A DNA stretch of 64,000 bases from Bacteroidota bacterium (GCA_020161355.1 JAIUOF010000003.1:124001-188000), one strand, 5' to 3'. Counted from the first letter of the stretch, positions 1-9,241 are shown. Numbers and translations are program-made. Notes: a model not told the origin generated them from the letters alone.

Positions 1-1
1 A

Positions 2-2001
2 CTAAACCAAGCCGAAAATGCTAAATCTCACTTAATACACGCTCAAAAAAGCCTTGAACAATCGGCATTTGCAAATGCCGGCTCGGAATTCCCACAGATC
101 GAAATGGCTATTGAAAATCAATGGGCCCAATATTATTTTTTAATAAAAAACCATAAGGAAAGCCTGAAACATTGTAGCCGGGTTTTGGCAATATCAAAAG
201 CTAAATTTGGAAATCAAAAAGGCTCCCATGTGGCCAATGTGTACGCTTTAATGTCCAGAGTTTCAAATTCAGAAATGTATTTTGAAAAAGCAGTAAATGC
301 CTGTTTTTTTGGAGAAAAAAATGACTTGCAGGAGCTTGTCGCTGTTGAAAAATATGTCGAAATCCTTTGGGAAAAATCACTTTTTTATCATCAAAAAAGA
401 CACCCAAAAAAAGATCAGGTAATATTGGAGGCTGTAAAAAACATTAATCTGATAAAAAGCAGCCTCGAGGAAGATGATTCAAAACTATATTTTCTAAAAT
501 CTAAATCAGATTTTTATGAAAAAGCTCTCGAAATGATTTCTCCGCAAAACATAGCAGGAATTTTCAAAATTATGGAATACAGCAAGGCCGCTTTGATTAC
601 GGATGTTTTGAAAAAAAACAAATTTAAATATACTGGAATCCCGAAAGAGCTGATTCAGAAAGAATTGCACGCGAAAAGGGAAATAAATAAATACCGTTTA
701 AAAATTAACAACGCCAATACACTTTTAGAAAAGAAAGAAAGTGAAACCAAATTAAGGCAAGCTCAATTAGTACTCAATAATATTCAAACCGAAATAAAAG
801 TTAATTATCCCGCATACCAAAAGCAGGTTCACACGCTTGACAGTATTGATATTTCAGAAATCAGAAAAGCTTTAAATCCTGACCAATGCATGATTAATGT
901 TTTTTATTCTGAAAGGAAAATTGGAATACTTTGGATTGATAAAACAGATACAATTTATAAGAGTATAGCGAATAACCAGGAGCTGGAAGGGCAGTTGAAA
1001 TCCCTGCTTAAAGAGATCAATACCAATCCCGGGATATCAGAATTTGATGCCAAAAATGCCTCAAAGGTGCTTTTCAGCCAGTTATTTGGAAGTTTTGAAA
1101 AACAATTTAAAAACACAAAACAAATCATCGTAATCAGAGATGGGCTTTGCAATACCTTCCTTTTGAAGTTCTCATTGACCAAAACGGAAAATTTTTGATC
1201 GAAAATTATGAATTTCAATATTCCTGGTCGGCCAATATCTGGAACCTTGAGAAGTCTGATAAACAAAAAAACCGCAAACATGAATTGATGGCGATAGCAC
1301 CATTTACATCAGAAAATGCTTCCAGTAGCCTCTCAGAAGACCTAAAACCTCTGCTGGCCTCAAAAAAAGAGGTGGAACAAATTGGTGGAGATATCTACCT
1401 CGAAAAAAATGCGAAAAAGGAACTATTTTTTAGTAATTATCAAAATTATAACATTATTCATTTTGCAACACATGCCCAACTCAATGACACTGACCCAAAT
1501 CTTTCATTTATAGCCTTTTATCCCGACGAAAAAGAAAGCAAACTATTTACACAGGAATTATTTGATTTAAAATTCCAGAAAACACAATTGGTTGTATTGT
1601 CAGCTTGTGAAGGAGGATATGGTTATTATCAAAAAGGAGAAGGTCTGATGTCTCTGGCACGGGCTTTTGCCTATGGTGGCTGTCCCTCGGTCATAACTAC
1701 ACTTTGGAAAGCCAATGACGAGACATCGGCATATATAGCTTCAAGGATTCATAAATATCTTAAAAGAGGATTTACAAAATCAAAGGCGGTACAACAAGCT
1801 AAGCTTGATTTATTGCAGGATGGAGAATTTGGCCAATACGACCATCCCTATTACTGGTCTAATTTTATTCTGATTGGCAACAATAACCCACTGATAACCA
1901 GCTTCTTTGAAATCTACAAATTTGAAATATTCTGGATTATCTTACTGATACTTTCTCTGGGAATAATTTTATATTTCAATTACAGAAGATTAAAAAAGTA
2001 A
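2..2001 (+). pseudogene. TPR-CHAT domain protein, 5' partial, one-base frameshift
   Basis: The reading frame is already open at the window edge, so the true start lies upstream. The N-terminal part (to about 1140) is helical and TPR-like. The C-terminal part is a CHAT (caspase HetF associated with TPRs) peptidase-like domain with its His in a FATHA motif (codon near 1471) and its Cys in LSACEGG (codon near 1606), followed by a hydrophobic C-terminal anchor (about 1920-1980). Frame 2 carries the protein to DGL at 1139-1147 and frame 1 continues it as LQYLPFEVL from 1147. One T missing from the TTT run at 1146-1148 explains the break. The last 12 bases overlap tail-to-tail with the anti-sigma gene. 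CHAT proteins are proteases in several systems, and the pairing with a sigma/anti-sigma module suggests stress signalling (inference). A sequencing error cannot be told from a real mutation here. Confidence 0.85.
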
Positions 2002-2640
2002 CCGGGTTTTGAGACGGATTTTATCGAAATATGGAATTTTGTATTTAAAATCATCGTCAGACTCTATTTCTCTCAATAGCTGTGCTGCCTTGGGTTTATC
2101 AATCTCGGCCAAAGCTACAACTTCCAGCCAGCGGGCTAAATCGCGGTAATATTTCCTCAGGTGTTCTTCATTCTTTATTTGGGCAAAAGCCTCTGCAGCT
2201 TCCTGATTTTTACCAGTAATCAACAAGGCCTGGGCGTCTTTAAACTTCTGAAAGTCAACTCTGTCGCTTTCGCTGATGTTGGAATCACTGCCTCGCTCCT
2301 GCATGGTCAACTGGCCAGGCAACGTGATATGGGATTGATTGAAATATATAAATGTGGCCACTGAAGCAGCAATGCCCGCAACCGCAATTTTTGGCCAGGA
2401 TATTATTTTTCCCTTTTTAGGGCTTTCCTGTTCCCATTCTTTTAATACTTCTTGATGGATAGATTTGATTTTGTTTCGCAAGGCCAGCTTTTCCGGCAAT
2501 GCTTTCAGAACCTCCATTTTTTTTAAGTTCGATTGCCATTCTTCATCTGAAAGCAGTCTTTGTTCTACCTCGGCACTCTTTTTCTTTTCGAGATTCCCAA
2601 GAACATAGGCTTCCAATATTTCCAATTCCTGTTCAGTCAT
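1990..2640 (-). CDS. Anti-sigma-factor-like membrane protein
   Basis: This is a 216-residue protein. An acidic helical N-terminus (about 1-75) resembles the cytoplasmic part of anti-sigma factors but has no HxxxCxxC zinc motif. A single membrane segment lies at about 84-100, and a helical, TPR-like tail (about 130-216) would sit outside the cytoplasm. It starts 3 bases after the stop of the sigma gene at 2644-3222, so the two are co-transcribed. That position is where an anti-sigma factor is expected in Bacteroidota ECF modules. By inference it holds the sigma factor inactive until a signal reaches its outer domain. The neighbouring TPR-CHAT gene could be the protease or a target. Family assignment rests on architecture and context, not on a recognised motif. 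Confidence 0.6.
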   Translation of the reverse strand: MTEQELEILEAYVLGNLEKKKSAEVEQRLLSDEEWQSNLKKMEVLKALPEKLALRNKIKSIHQEVLKEWEQESPKKGKIISWPKIAVAGIAASVATFIYFNQSHITLPGQLTMQERGSDSNISESDRVDFQKFKDAQALLITGKNQEAAEAFAQIKNEEHLRKYYRDLARWLEVVALAEIDKPKAAQLLREIESDDDFKYKIPYFDKIRLKTRLLF

Positions 2641-2643
2641 TCT

Positions 2644-3222
2644 TTACAATTTCGTAAGGATATTTTTCAGGCATTTGCTTTTGGCATTTCTTACCACCTG
2701 CTCATTTTCATACAGGCCTTCATCAACCAATTCTTTTGCCATTTCTTTAATACTATATCCGAGACCAAAGACCATTTGTAATATTCTTTTACAATTTTTC
2801 CCAATTTTTTCAAACATCTCAAGGTAGTTACTCCAGGATTCTTGTTCCACAAGGGCTACTGAAATATCATCTTCAAGTGCTTCAGCTTCCTCACCAAACC
2901 GTATCTCTCTGATTCCCCGGGCATCTTCTGAGTCGAGATATTTAATCATCAAGTTTCTTGCAATTTTCCCGATGTAAGCAGAAATAGTTTTATTTTCCTG
3001 AATTGAAAACTTTTCAGAAATCACATTATTGACAAAAACCTCTATTGTTTCCCAGATAATATCATCAGGGGTCTTGCTCCGTTCATTTCGAAACGAGCTT
3101 CTCAAGATACTTAATAACAGGCTTTTATTTTTTTTATAAATATACAATATCGCATCATCCTGCACTTTGCCCCCTTTCTTAAGAGCAAAAACTATTTCAG
3201 AATCGGAATACGAATGCGGCAT
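2644..3222 (-). CDS. RNA polymerase sigma factor, ECF-like
   Basis: The protein has 192 residues from the ATG at 3222. The opening resembles sigma-70 region 2 of ECF factors (YSDSEIVFALKKG, then an AYIGKIARNLMIKYL helix). The C-terminal part resembles region 4 (RILQMVFGLGYSIKEMAKEL, a helix-turn-helix that would read the -35 element). The frame extends upstream to a TTG at 3264, but a TAAATTTG -7-like box at 3249-3256 lies between them, so ATG 3222 fits better. It is followed at once by the anti-sigma-like gene. The region 4 spacing is somewhat unusual (an insertion around VDEGLYENEQ), so it belongs to a divergent sigma family. It probably controls its own operon (inference). Confidence 0.75.
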   Translation of the reverse strand: MPHSYSDSEIVFALKKGGKVQDDAILYIYKKNKSLLLSILRSSFRNERSKTPDDIIWETIEVFVNNVISEKFSIQENKTISAYIGKIARNLMIKYLDSEDARGIREIRFGEEAEALEDDISVALVEQESWSNYLEMFEKIGKNCKRILQMVFGLGYSIKEMAKELVDEGLYENEQVVRNAKSKCLKNILTKL

Positions 3223-3248
3223 TGAAATGATAGGGGTATTGCTAATTA

Positions 3249-3256
3249 CAAATTTA
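3249..3256 (-). promoter_or_regulatory. -7 box TAAATTTG of the sigma factor gene
   Basis: On the minus strand TAAATTTG matches the Bacteroidota -7 consensus TAnnTTTG. It lies about 27 bases upstream of ATG 3222, and the -33 position is only TTTT. It argues against the upstream TTG start. Confidence 0.4.
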
Positions 3257-3444
3257 TCGGGCAAGCCTGAAATTAAAAATTATTATTTAATAAAAAACCA
3301 TATAATAAAATTTTCAATTTCTATGTGACTGATATTCAATACATTAATAATCATCTGAAAAATATTTAATTTATTTTTCATACACATGGTTACAGAATGA
3401 ATCACGGATAGGATACACTAATATACGCCCAAAAAAATATTAAC

Positions 3445-3768
3445 ATGGAAACTCAGATACACGTAGGAGGCAGGTTAAGCGTTAATCCTCAGAAAATTAT
3501 CCGTCTGAAAGGCGATGTAAATTATACTACCATATATTATGCAGACGGAAAAAGGAAATCGGTAGTAGCCACAACTCTAAAAAAAATCCAAAGTCGCCTG
3601 GAGCCTTTCCCGTACTTTTTTCGCATCTCACGCAACACTATAATAAACCTAAATTGTATTGATCAAATCAAAGACAACGAAATCCTGTTGATAACGGGTG
3701 ATATTGAGATAGCTTCAAGACGTAGAAAAAGAGAATTCTTTGGACAAATACTGAATGTAGCTAACTAG
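3445..3768 (+). CDS. LytTR DNA-binding domain protein (stand-alone)
   Basis: This 107-residue protein is essentially just a LytTR DNA-binding domain: VNPQKIIRLKGDVNYTTIYY, then the typical FFRISRNTIINLNCI strand-helix and a basic end (SRRRKREF). There is no receiver domain or membrane segment, so it would act in the cytoplasm as a one-domain regulator or be governed by a partner. It is a close paralogue of the LytTR part of the frame at 11610-12521; the central stretch around ATTLKKIQ and INLNCI is nearly identical. It lies in front of a sensor kinase/response regulator pair but is separated from it by 372 bases. LytTR proteins usually bind pairs of short direct repeats. Its targets are unknown. 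Confidence 0.85.
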   Translation: METQIHVGGRLSVNPQKIIRLKGDVNYTTIYYADGKRKSVVATTLKKIQSRLEPFPYFFRISRNTIINLNCIDQIKDNEILLITGDIEIASRRRKREFFGQILNVAN

Positions 3769-4140
3769 AATTTCAGGATGCGTAGATTGAGATTAAATAT
3801 GTAAAAGTGCTACTAAATCTTCGACTTTTCTCTAATCTTCACTCTTAAACCTTACTTTTCGGGCAAGTGATATCTTATTGCAGATACTTTATCACTATCT
3901 CTTCTGCTTTTAGCAAAGCAATTTCTTTTTAGTCAAAAAGCACTTTAGTTTTCGATTTCTAAAAAAAATCCGGTTTTCATTTTATATTTTAAAAAAAATC
4001 ATCGTTTTTTAATCTAAAGAAATAAAAGGCGAAAAAAATAATCCCGCATTGAATTCAAAACTCCCCATAATTTTTTGAAAAAGATTGACCCAAAAGTCAA
4101 ACCAAATATAAAGCAATAAAACCCTTAAAGAAAAATAAGA
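3769..4140. other. Gene-free stretch between LytTR and sensor kinase genes
   Basis: There are 372 AT-rich bases with no convincing reading frame on either strand. It contains an inverted repeat (AGTGATA at 3866-3872, TATCACT at 3890-3896) without a following T tract, several A and T runs, and presumably the promoter of the kinase gene, for which no clean TAnnTTTG box is visible. Confidence 0.5.
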
Positions 4141-5214
4141 ATGAAGCCCAATTTGCTAAAAAATGTACTGTTGCTGGTATTACAATTATTTGTTTCGGGC
4201 AATATTTGGAGTCAAAACCTAAAACCTAATAGTATAAAAATTGATGGAATTGGCCCCCAGATTATTTCCAAAAATCAGGATTCAGTGTTTATTAAAGGAA
4301 TCACCAATTTGCTGGACATATCATTTGACAAAAGCCGGGATTCGATTGAATATCAACTCATTGGATATGATGACAAAATGCAGTCCTGTAATTATCCTCA
4401 CCTTAAATACACCAATCTGCCTGGTGGAGAGTATCAGCTCAGGTACAGGTTGTCCTCGCAAAAGGCTTTTTCAACTATTTATATCAACGTGATGCAGGCC
4501 ATCTGGCAAAAATGGTGGTTTTTCCCAATGATTATTGCTTATGTGTTGCTGGTAGCAGGCATTGTGGCTTTTTTCTTTTTTCAAAATAACTACCGGCAAA
4601 AACTTAAGATGCAATTGCTCAGAAACAAAATCTCCGCCGATTTGCACGACGAAGTAGGCTCCAACCTCAGCAGTATTGCGATTTTCTCTGAAGTTTTGAA
4701 GAAAAAATTACCTAAAAATGACAACGAACTTAAACCTATCATTGATAAAATAATTGACAATTCTAAAGAATCGGTAAGCCTCATGCAGGATACTGTGTGG
4801 ACACTGAACCCCAATAATGATACTCCGGAAAAACTTTTTTCAAAAATTGAAAACTATGCCAGGCAAGTGCTGTCGGCAAAAGGTATTGTTTATTCACAAG
4901 TCGTCGATATTGAACCTTCTCAACTTAAACTCGACATGGAAAACCGCAAAAACCTTTATCTTATTTTGAAAGAAGGTATCAACAATATCGGCAAACACTC
5001 CAATGCCCGCTCAGCAGAATTGATTGTAAATCAGAAAAAAGACAAAATTATTTTCCGGCTTAACGATGATGGCCTTGGTTTTGACACGAAGCAGGAATCT
5101 GCCGGAAACGGATTGAGAAATTTTAAAGAAAGAGCTGAAGAATCAGGTTTTGAATTAAATATAGAAAGCGAAAGCGGACAAGGCACCCAAATTCTACTAA
5201 GTGTTACTCCCTAA
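4141..5214 (+). CDS. Sensor histidine kinase, NarL-partner type (HisKA_3)
   Basis: The protein has 357 residues. It has a signal peptide (about 1-25), a short extracytoplasmic Y_Y_Y-like beta domain (about 45-117, ending GGEYQLRYR), one membrane helix (about 125-147), then a HisKA_3 dimerisation domain with phospho-acceptor His169 in SADLHDEVGSNLSSI. The ATPase domain has an N box (NIGKHSNA), a G1 box (DDGLGFD) and a G2 box (GNGLRNFKERAEE). It resembles the C-terminal half of the large Y_Y_Y two-component sensors but lacks their beta-propeller, so its sensing part is minimal. The partner is surely the response regulator that starts 110 bases downstream. The stop codon lies inside the palindrome of that gene's promoter. 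Confidence 0.92.
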   Translation: MKPNLLKNVLLLVLQLFVSGNIWSQNLKPNSIKIDGIGPQIISKNQDSVFIKGITNLLDISFDKSRDSIEYQLIGYDDKMQSCNYPHLKYTNLPGGEYQLRYRLSSQKAFSTIYINVMQAIWQKWWFFPMIIAYVLLVAGIVAFFFFQNNYRQKLKMQLLRNKISADLHDEVGSNLSSIAIFSEVLKKKLPKNDNELKPIIDKIIDNSKESVSLMQDTVWTLNPNNDTPEKLFSKIENYARQVLSAKGIVYSQVVDIEPSQLKLDMENRKNLYLILKEGINNIGKHSNARSAELIVNQKKDKIIFRLNDDGLGFDTKQESAGNGLRNFKERAEESGFELNIESESGQGTQILLSVTP

Positions 5215-5254
5215 TATTAGGGATTTTAAGAATAGAAAAAATGCGACAATTTTG
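5211..5254 (+). promoter_or_regulatory. Promoter with palindrome CTAATATTAG, copy 1 (response regulator)
   Basis: A perfect 10-base palindrome CTAATATTAG (5211-5220) is followed by GGATTTT. A -7-like box CAATTTTG ends at 5254, exactly 34 bases after the palindrome. The same layout recurs at 9242-9285 and 11529-11572. The palindrome overlaps the kinase stop codon and drives the response regulator gene, so autoregulation is plausible. Confidence 0.7.
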
Positions 5255-5323
5255 TAAAAAAAAGGGATGGTCGCATTAGGTAAAACACAATACAGCAACA
5301 ATTTTAAAACAATCGTCAATAGA

Positions 5324-5959
5324 ATGATACGTGTGGTTTTGTTTGAGGATAATAAAAATTTCAGAGAAAGCCTCTCTATGTATCTGGCAGGTAATGAAAA
5401 TATCTGGCTCATTGGCAATTTTCCTGATGCCCGTGATGCAGTAAGTATCGTAAAAAGGCATAAACCTGATGTAGTGCTCATGGACATTGAAATGCCCCAC
5501 AAAACCGGCCTGATGGCCATGGCAGAGATAAAGCAGGTCTTTCCCGACACTAAAATCCTGATACAAACTGTGTTTGAAGACGAAGAGCGTATTTTTCAGG
5601 CCATTTGCGGGGGGGCTTCTGGATATATAGTAAAGTCGCCCGATCCGGAAAAATATGTCCAGGCCATAAGAGAAGTTCAGGAAGGTGGCTCGGCCTTATC
5701 GCCATCGATTGCATCAAAAGTGATGAAGTTGTTCCAGAACCAGTTTGTGAAGTCACAAAACACCTTTGTGGACCTCACCCAGCGGGAAAAAGACGTGCTG
5801 GCATGTATGGTAAAAGGCTTGAGCTACAAACTCATAGCCGACGCATGTGGTATCAGTTACTCCACCGTCAACACGCACGTGAAGCACATTTATGAAAAAC
5901 TTCACGTCAACTCTGCACCTGAGGCCATCATCAAGGCCATAGAGATGCGACTGGTCTGA
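5324..5959 (+). CDS. Response regulator, NarL/FixJ type (receiver + LuxR HTH)
   Basis: The protein has 211 residues. A receiver domain (about 1-120) has the acidic pocket (FEDN near 8-10), phospho-acceptor Asp54 in VLMDIEMP, and the conserved Lys in GYIVKSPD. A LuxR-type helix-turn-helix follows (about 145-211; LTQREKDVLACMVKGLSYK, then STVNTHVKHIYEKL). An in-frame GTG/ATG region opens at 5267, but the promoter's -7 box ends at 5254, so transcription would start near 5260 and ATG 5324 is the better start. It is paired with the kinase at 4141-5214. Proteins of this class bind short palindromes as dimers, which makes it the first candidate to bind the three CTAATATTAG sites, including its own (inference). 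The 3' end overlaps the convergent membrane protein gene by 29 bases. Confidence 0.93.
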   Translation: MIRVVLFEDNKNFRESLSMYLAGNENIWLIGNFPDARDAVSIVKRHKPDVVLMDIEMPHKTGLMAMAEIKQVFPDTKILIQTVFEDEERIFQAICGGASGYIVKSPDPEKYVQAIREVQEGGSALSPSIASKVMKLFQNQFVKSQNTFVDLTQREKDVLACMVKGLSYKLIADACGISYSTVNTHVKHIYEKLHVNSAPEAIIKAIEMRLV

Positions 5960-6626
5960 AGGGAGTTTTGGTGAGTTTATAGATACCTATGGCCCAGATA
6001 GTGTACATCAGTGGACTGGAGAGGTTTTTTACTGTCCCTACTATAAAAGCTAAATCGTCAGAAATAGGTGTAATAGCAGAAAATATAGGTTGAAGAATTA
6101 TTTGAAAAAGGCTAACAATCAAAAAGCCCAAATTAAACCAAAACAATGGCTCGGTATTTATTTCTTTAATTTTTGGTGAGGAATTCATTTTTTTGAAAAT
6201 AATAATGGACAAAATCAGTAAAAGAAAATTAATCAATGGAAACGCTTTAGGACTTTCTGTGAATCCCGAAAGATAAATGACCTGATATAGATTAAAAGCC
6301 AGATAAATCAAAAAAGTAGAAAATATAAGAATACTGACGGGTTTTGTATCAATGATTTTTTGATAGAAAATACCTGACAAAGTCAGAAAAAAAAGTGCAT
6401 ATGGATGGTTGATGAAAAGGGTATTATGTATTTTAAATAAAGGGAAGATATAAAATGAAATTTCGAAAACTAAAAAACCAATAATTAAGTACAGGATAAG
6501 TCTGTACTCCATTTTGAAAAATTTATGATTTATTGCCGCATAAATACCCAGCAAGAAGATCAAAAAATTAAAAAAATCACCGGAGTAATTGTAAACCTGA
6601 TACAGAAATTCGGAGTATAAAAGCAT
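5931..6626 (-). CDS. Multi-pass membrane protein of unknown function
   Basis: The protein has 231 residues, very hydrophobic, with about seven predicted membrane helices (for example around 18-32, 42-62, 72-88, 96-117, 128-146, 163-185 and the end) and few charged residues except in short loops. I do not recognise a family. The layout recalls small 7TM sensor or intramembrane proteins but no motif supports a function. It converges on the response regulator with a 29-base tail overlap, and its start lies 27 bases from the divergent lipoprotein gene at 6654. Promoters of the two divergent genes would therefore have to overlap. Confidence 0.75.
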   Translation of the reverse strand: MLLYSEFLYQVYNYSGDFFNFLIFLLGIYAAINHKFFKMEYRLILYLIIGFLVFEISFYIFPLFKIHNTLFINHPYALFFLTLSGIFYQKIIDTKPVSILIFSTFLIYLAFNLYQVIYLSGFTESPKAFPLINFLLLILSIIIFKKMNSSPKIKEINTEPLFWFNLGFLIVSLFQIILQPIFSAITPISDDLAFIVGTVKNLSSPLMYTIWAIGIYKLTKTPFRPVASLWP

Positions 6627-6653
6627 ATTTTAAACCATAAATAATAAGTAAAA

Positions 6654-7178
6654 ATGAAGAAAAATTTTCTAACCGCAATCCTTTTACTGGGAGTTTTTGG
6701 GATATTCTCCTGTAAAGAAAAACAAAAAACACAACAACCTGAAACATTTGAAAGTCAGGAAACTCTGGATTCACTGATAAACGGTCAACTCAATTACGGA
6801 AGTGAAGAGGTAAATAAAGCCTTTATCAGGGTTTTGAATTTTCAAAAAAAATACAAAACTGGTAAAACAAACGGTGTGGTCATGCCTAAAACTATGATTA
6901 CTCAAGCTGTAAATGGGTTTACGCTCAATGGGATAAACTTACCGACGGACAAGAGCAATTTTGATAAATGGGATTTTATGGTGGCGTATCCAGGCTTGGA
7001 AATTAATGACCAGGGTGAGGAAAAAATAAAACCTTCTGTATTTTTTTACAAAGGAAAAGAGGAAGCAAATGGTAACTTAATACCAACGGGAAAGCCTGTA
7101 ATTGATATTATATTTAGAGGTGGCGGTGGTGGCCCGGGAGATATCAATAAAGGAACACCTCCTCCTACATTGCCTTAA
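6654..7178 (+). CDS. Small lipoprotein, unknown function
   Basis: The protein has 174 residues. A lipoprotein signal ends in GIFSC (Cys about 20), followed by a charged linker (KEKQKTQQPETFESQE). The rest is a compact soluble domain with a glycine-rich and proline-rich end (RGGGGGPGD, TPPPTLP). No known family is recognised. Its stop is followed after a single base by the ATG of the cysteine protease gene at 7180, so the two are translationally coupled. By inference the lipoprotein is the partner, inhibitor or substrate of that protease at the cell surface or in the periplasm. Confidence 0.8.
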   Translation: MKKNFLTAILLLGVFGIFSCKEKQKTQQPETFESQETLDSLINGQLNYGSEEVNKAFIRVLNFQKKYKTGKTNGVVMPKTMITQAVNGFTLNGINLPTDKSNFDKWDFMVAYPGLEINDQGEEKIKPSVFFYKGKEEANGNLIPTGKPVIDIIFRGGGGGPGDINKGTPPPTLP

Positions 7179-7179
7179 T

Positions 7180-9135
7180 ATGTCAAAGGAACCGAAAAAT
7201 CGATCGAAGTACCTCTACCTCATCATTGGGGTATTGGTACTTTTATTTTTAGTCTATTATTGCTCCAAAAATAAGCCATCACCGGGTCCTGTAAAACCTG
7301 AGGATTCCTCAAGAATTTCATCTTTGCCTTCTTTTTATGCAATTAATATTCCCTTGATTCCTCAAAAAGGAAGTAATTCGTGTTGGGCAGCCACGCTGGA
7401 GATGATTAACACCAAGGATAGTATCTACAATAAAAAAAGTACAGAAACCAGATATTTACAATCAATTATTGGATTACTTCCTGGTTATGCGGTAGATGAG
7501 TCAAGAAAAATGAATGAACCTGGCTGGAACAAAATAAAACAACACCTTGCCAATAAGAAAGCAATTGTCACTTACAAGTATTTTGACCAGAAATTTGCAC
7601 ATGTATTTTTAGTGAAAGGATATCAGGAAACTCCAAACTCCAGATGGTTAATTGCCAACGATCCTTATCCCGTTAGAAATGGAAAAATTGTGGCCTTGGC
7701 ATTCAATCAGTTCTTAAGGCCCTGCGACAGCCAAATTGACTATAAAGAGTTTTCTTTCAGCGTTGAGGCAAACCATTTTAAGGAACCTACTTTGGCTTTG
7801 CTTTCAAATGAAAACCTACAATCTAAAGGAGAACCGCTCTATACACCTCCCGGAATCAGCTTGAATAATAAAACAAATCTAAAAATCGAAGAAAGTGATG
7901 TTTGGAATCTGTCAAACTCACAGATCAAAACCATAAAAAATCTAAAAAAAGATTTTTTTGATGCCATTGCAGTCTCATATGACCCGGGCAATGAGGTATT
8001 GAAATTGGACAAATCTTCGTTTCTTAGAATTAACCAATTTCATGACATTCTGCGATTTTCAAAATATGATAACACAATAGATGCTAAAACCTCCTATCTT
8101 TTTGATAATGAAAAACTGGCCTTTGTCAATTTCACCAAAAACAATAAGCCTCTTATTAGCAATACCTTTGAGATTCAGGATTTAAACAATAAAAAAACTT
8201 TGTATCTCTCCCGATTTGAAAAATATGAAACTTCTGAAATGAAAAATTGGGAAACCATAAAAAATGCCGTTTTAGGGAATCAGCATAGATTGGCTGGCTG
8301 GCTTTCTTCAAAAAAAAATCAGGTTCAGGCAAGAATCTCCTCGAATTCAAGTTCTTCTCAGTTACAGATTCCATCTGAAGATTTCAGTGACATTTCTATG
8401 CTCAATTTGCCGGGGGGAATGATCTTTAGCTTCAAATGGGAACAATTTAAAGAGGATAAACTTGTAGCAGACCCCTACAGACAGCTAAAATCTAAGACAG
8501 GTCAGGCTGTTTTTGTCGCTGATGGAATTCCTTTTTATCGATTGCAAGACATAATTTTACCGGAGCGAGGCAAACTCATCCTAAATGAAGACCCAGTTGC
8601 TGAAGAATGGAAACAAGATATTCAGGTGATTAATCTAAGTACAGGGATAAGTTCTGAAGGAAGTGCACTCACTTTAGGATCAAAAGACCAAATTTGGAAA
8701 ATTTTGGAAGTACCCAGCAACAATCCATGGGCAATTGCTCCTTATGAGGGCTTCTGGCAGCCAACACCCATTAGCACCACAGGTGCACAGTGGATAGGGA
8801 TTTCGGATAGAAATAATTCGCAACCACCCGGCAACTATACCTTTGAAAAGGAAATTAATCTCAACAAAACTTTCGGCAAGCTTGAATATAATTTTTCATT
8901 GGCTTATGACGATGAATTATTGAGCATTCAGCTGGTTTCACCTTCAGGAAACACAAAAAACATTTCGGTGGAAGGATTAAGAAATCCCCCTCCAAAAGGT
9001 TATTTTCTTGGAAAAATCATTTCGGGCGAAATCAATTCAGAAGAAACCGGAAAGTGGAAAATAAGAATAAAGGTTAAATTCATTGACGCTGTTGCGGGTC
9101 TTATCGTCTCCGGAAAAATCAAAACAAAGTGGTAA
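7180..9135 (+). CDS. Membrane-anchored papain-like cysteine protease (AvrRpt2/C39-like)
   Basis: The protein has 651 residues from ATG 7180; the open frame extends further upstream but overlaps the lipoprotein gene. An N-terminal membrane segment (about 12-28) is followed by a papain-like domain with Cys68 in SNSCWAATLEMI, His141 in AHVFLVKGY and a following WLIANDPYP that supplies the Asn/Asp. This is the pattern of AvrRpt2/C39-like peptidases. A long central region has no recognised domain. The C-terminal 90 residues resemble a P/Homo B-type jelly roll (FSLAYDDELLSIQLVSPSG). The catalytic triad looks complete. Coupled to the upstream lipoprotein gene and followed by a terminator at 9155-9186. 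The substrate is unknown. Confidence 0.75.
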   Translation: MSKEPKNRSKYLYLIIGVLVLLFLVYYCSKNKPSPGPVKPEDSSRISSLPSFYAINIPLIPQKGSNSCWAATLEMINTKDSIYNKKSTETRYLQSIIGLLPGYAVDESRKMNEPGWNKIKQHLANKKAIVTYKYFDQKFAHVFLVKGYQETPNSRWLIANDPYPVRNGKIVALAFNQFLRPCDSQIDYKEFSFSVEANHFKEPTLALLSNENLQSKGEPLYTPPGISLNNKTNLKIEESDVWNLSNSQIKTIKNLKKDFFDAIAVSYDPGNEVLKLDKSSFLRINQFHDILRFSKYDNTIDAKTSYLFDNEKLAFVNFTKNNKPLISNTFEIQDLNNKKTLYLSRFEKYETSEMKNWETIKNAVLGNQHRLAGWLSSKKNQVQARISSNSSSSQLQIPSEDFSDISMLNLPGGMIFSFKWEQFKEDKLVADPYRQLKSKTGQAVFVADGIPFYRLQDIILPERGKLILNEDPVAEEWKQDIQVINLSTGISSEGSALTLGSKDQIWKILEVPSNNPWAIAPYEGFWQPTPISTTGAQWIGISDRNNSQPPGNYTFEKEINLNKTFGKLEYNFSLAYDDELLSIQLVSPSGNTKNISVEGLRNPPPKGYFLGKIISGEINSEETGKWKIRIKVKFIDAVAGLIVSGKIKTKW

Positions 9136-9154
9136 CTCCTACCCATTTCATTAC

Positions 9155-9186
9155 AGACTGGAAGCATCCTTCCGGTCTTTTTTTTT
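9155..9186 (+). terminator. Rho-independent terminator after the protease gene
   Basis: AGACTGGAAG pairs with CTTCCGGTCT (one mismatch) around a short loop and is followed by a run of T residues to 9186. It lies 20 bases after the protease stop. Confidence 0.8.
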
Positions 9187-9241
9187 GCAAAAAAAACTTA
9201 ATTATCAATAAAAACCACCCTCTACCCTTCCTGGATCCTCC

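Noticed and set aside
3418..3427. CTAATATACG just before the first LytTR gene resembles the regulon palindrome
   Set aside because: It is not palindromic, differs at the 3' half and is only 18 bases from the start codon, not at the 34-base promoter spacing.
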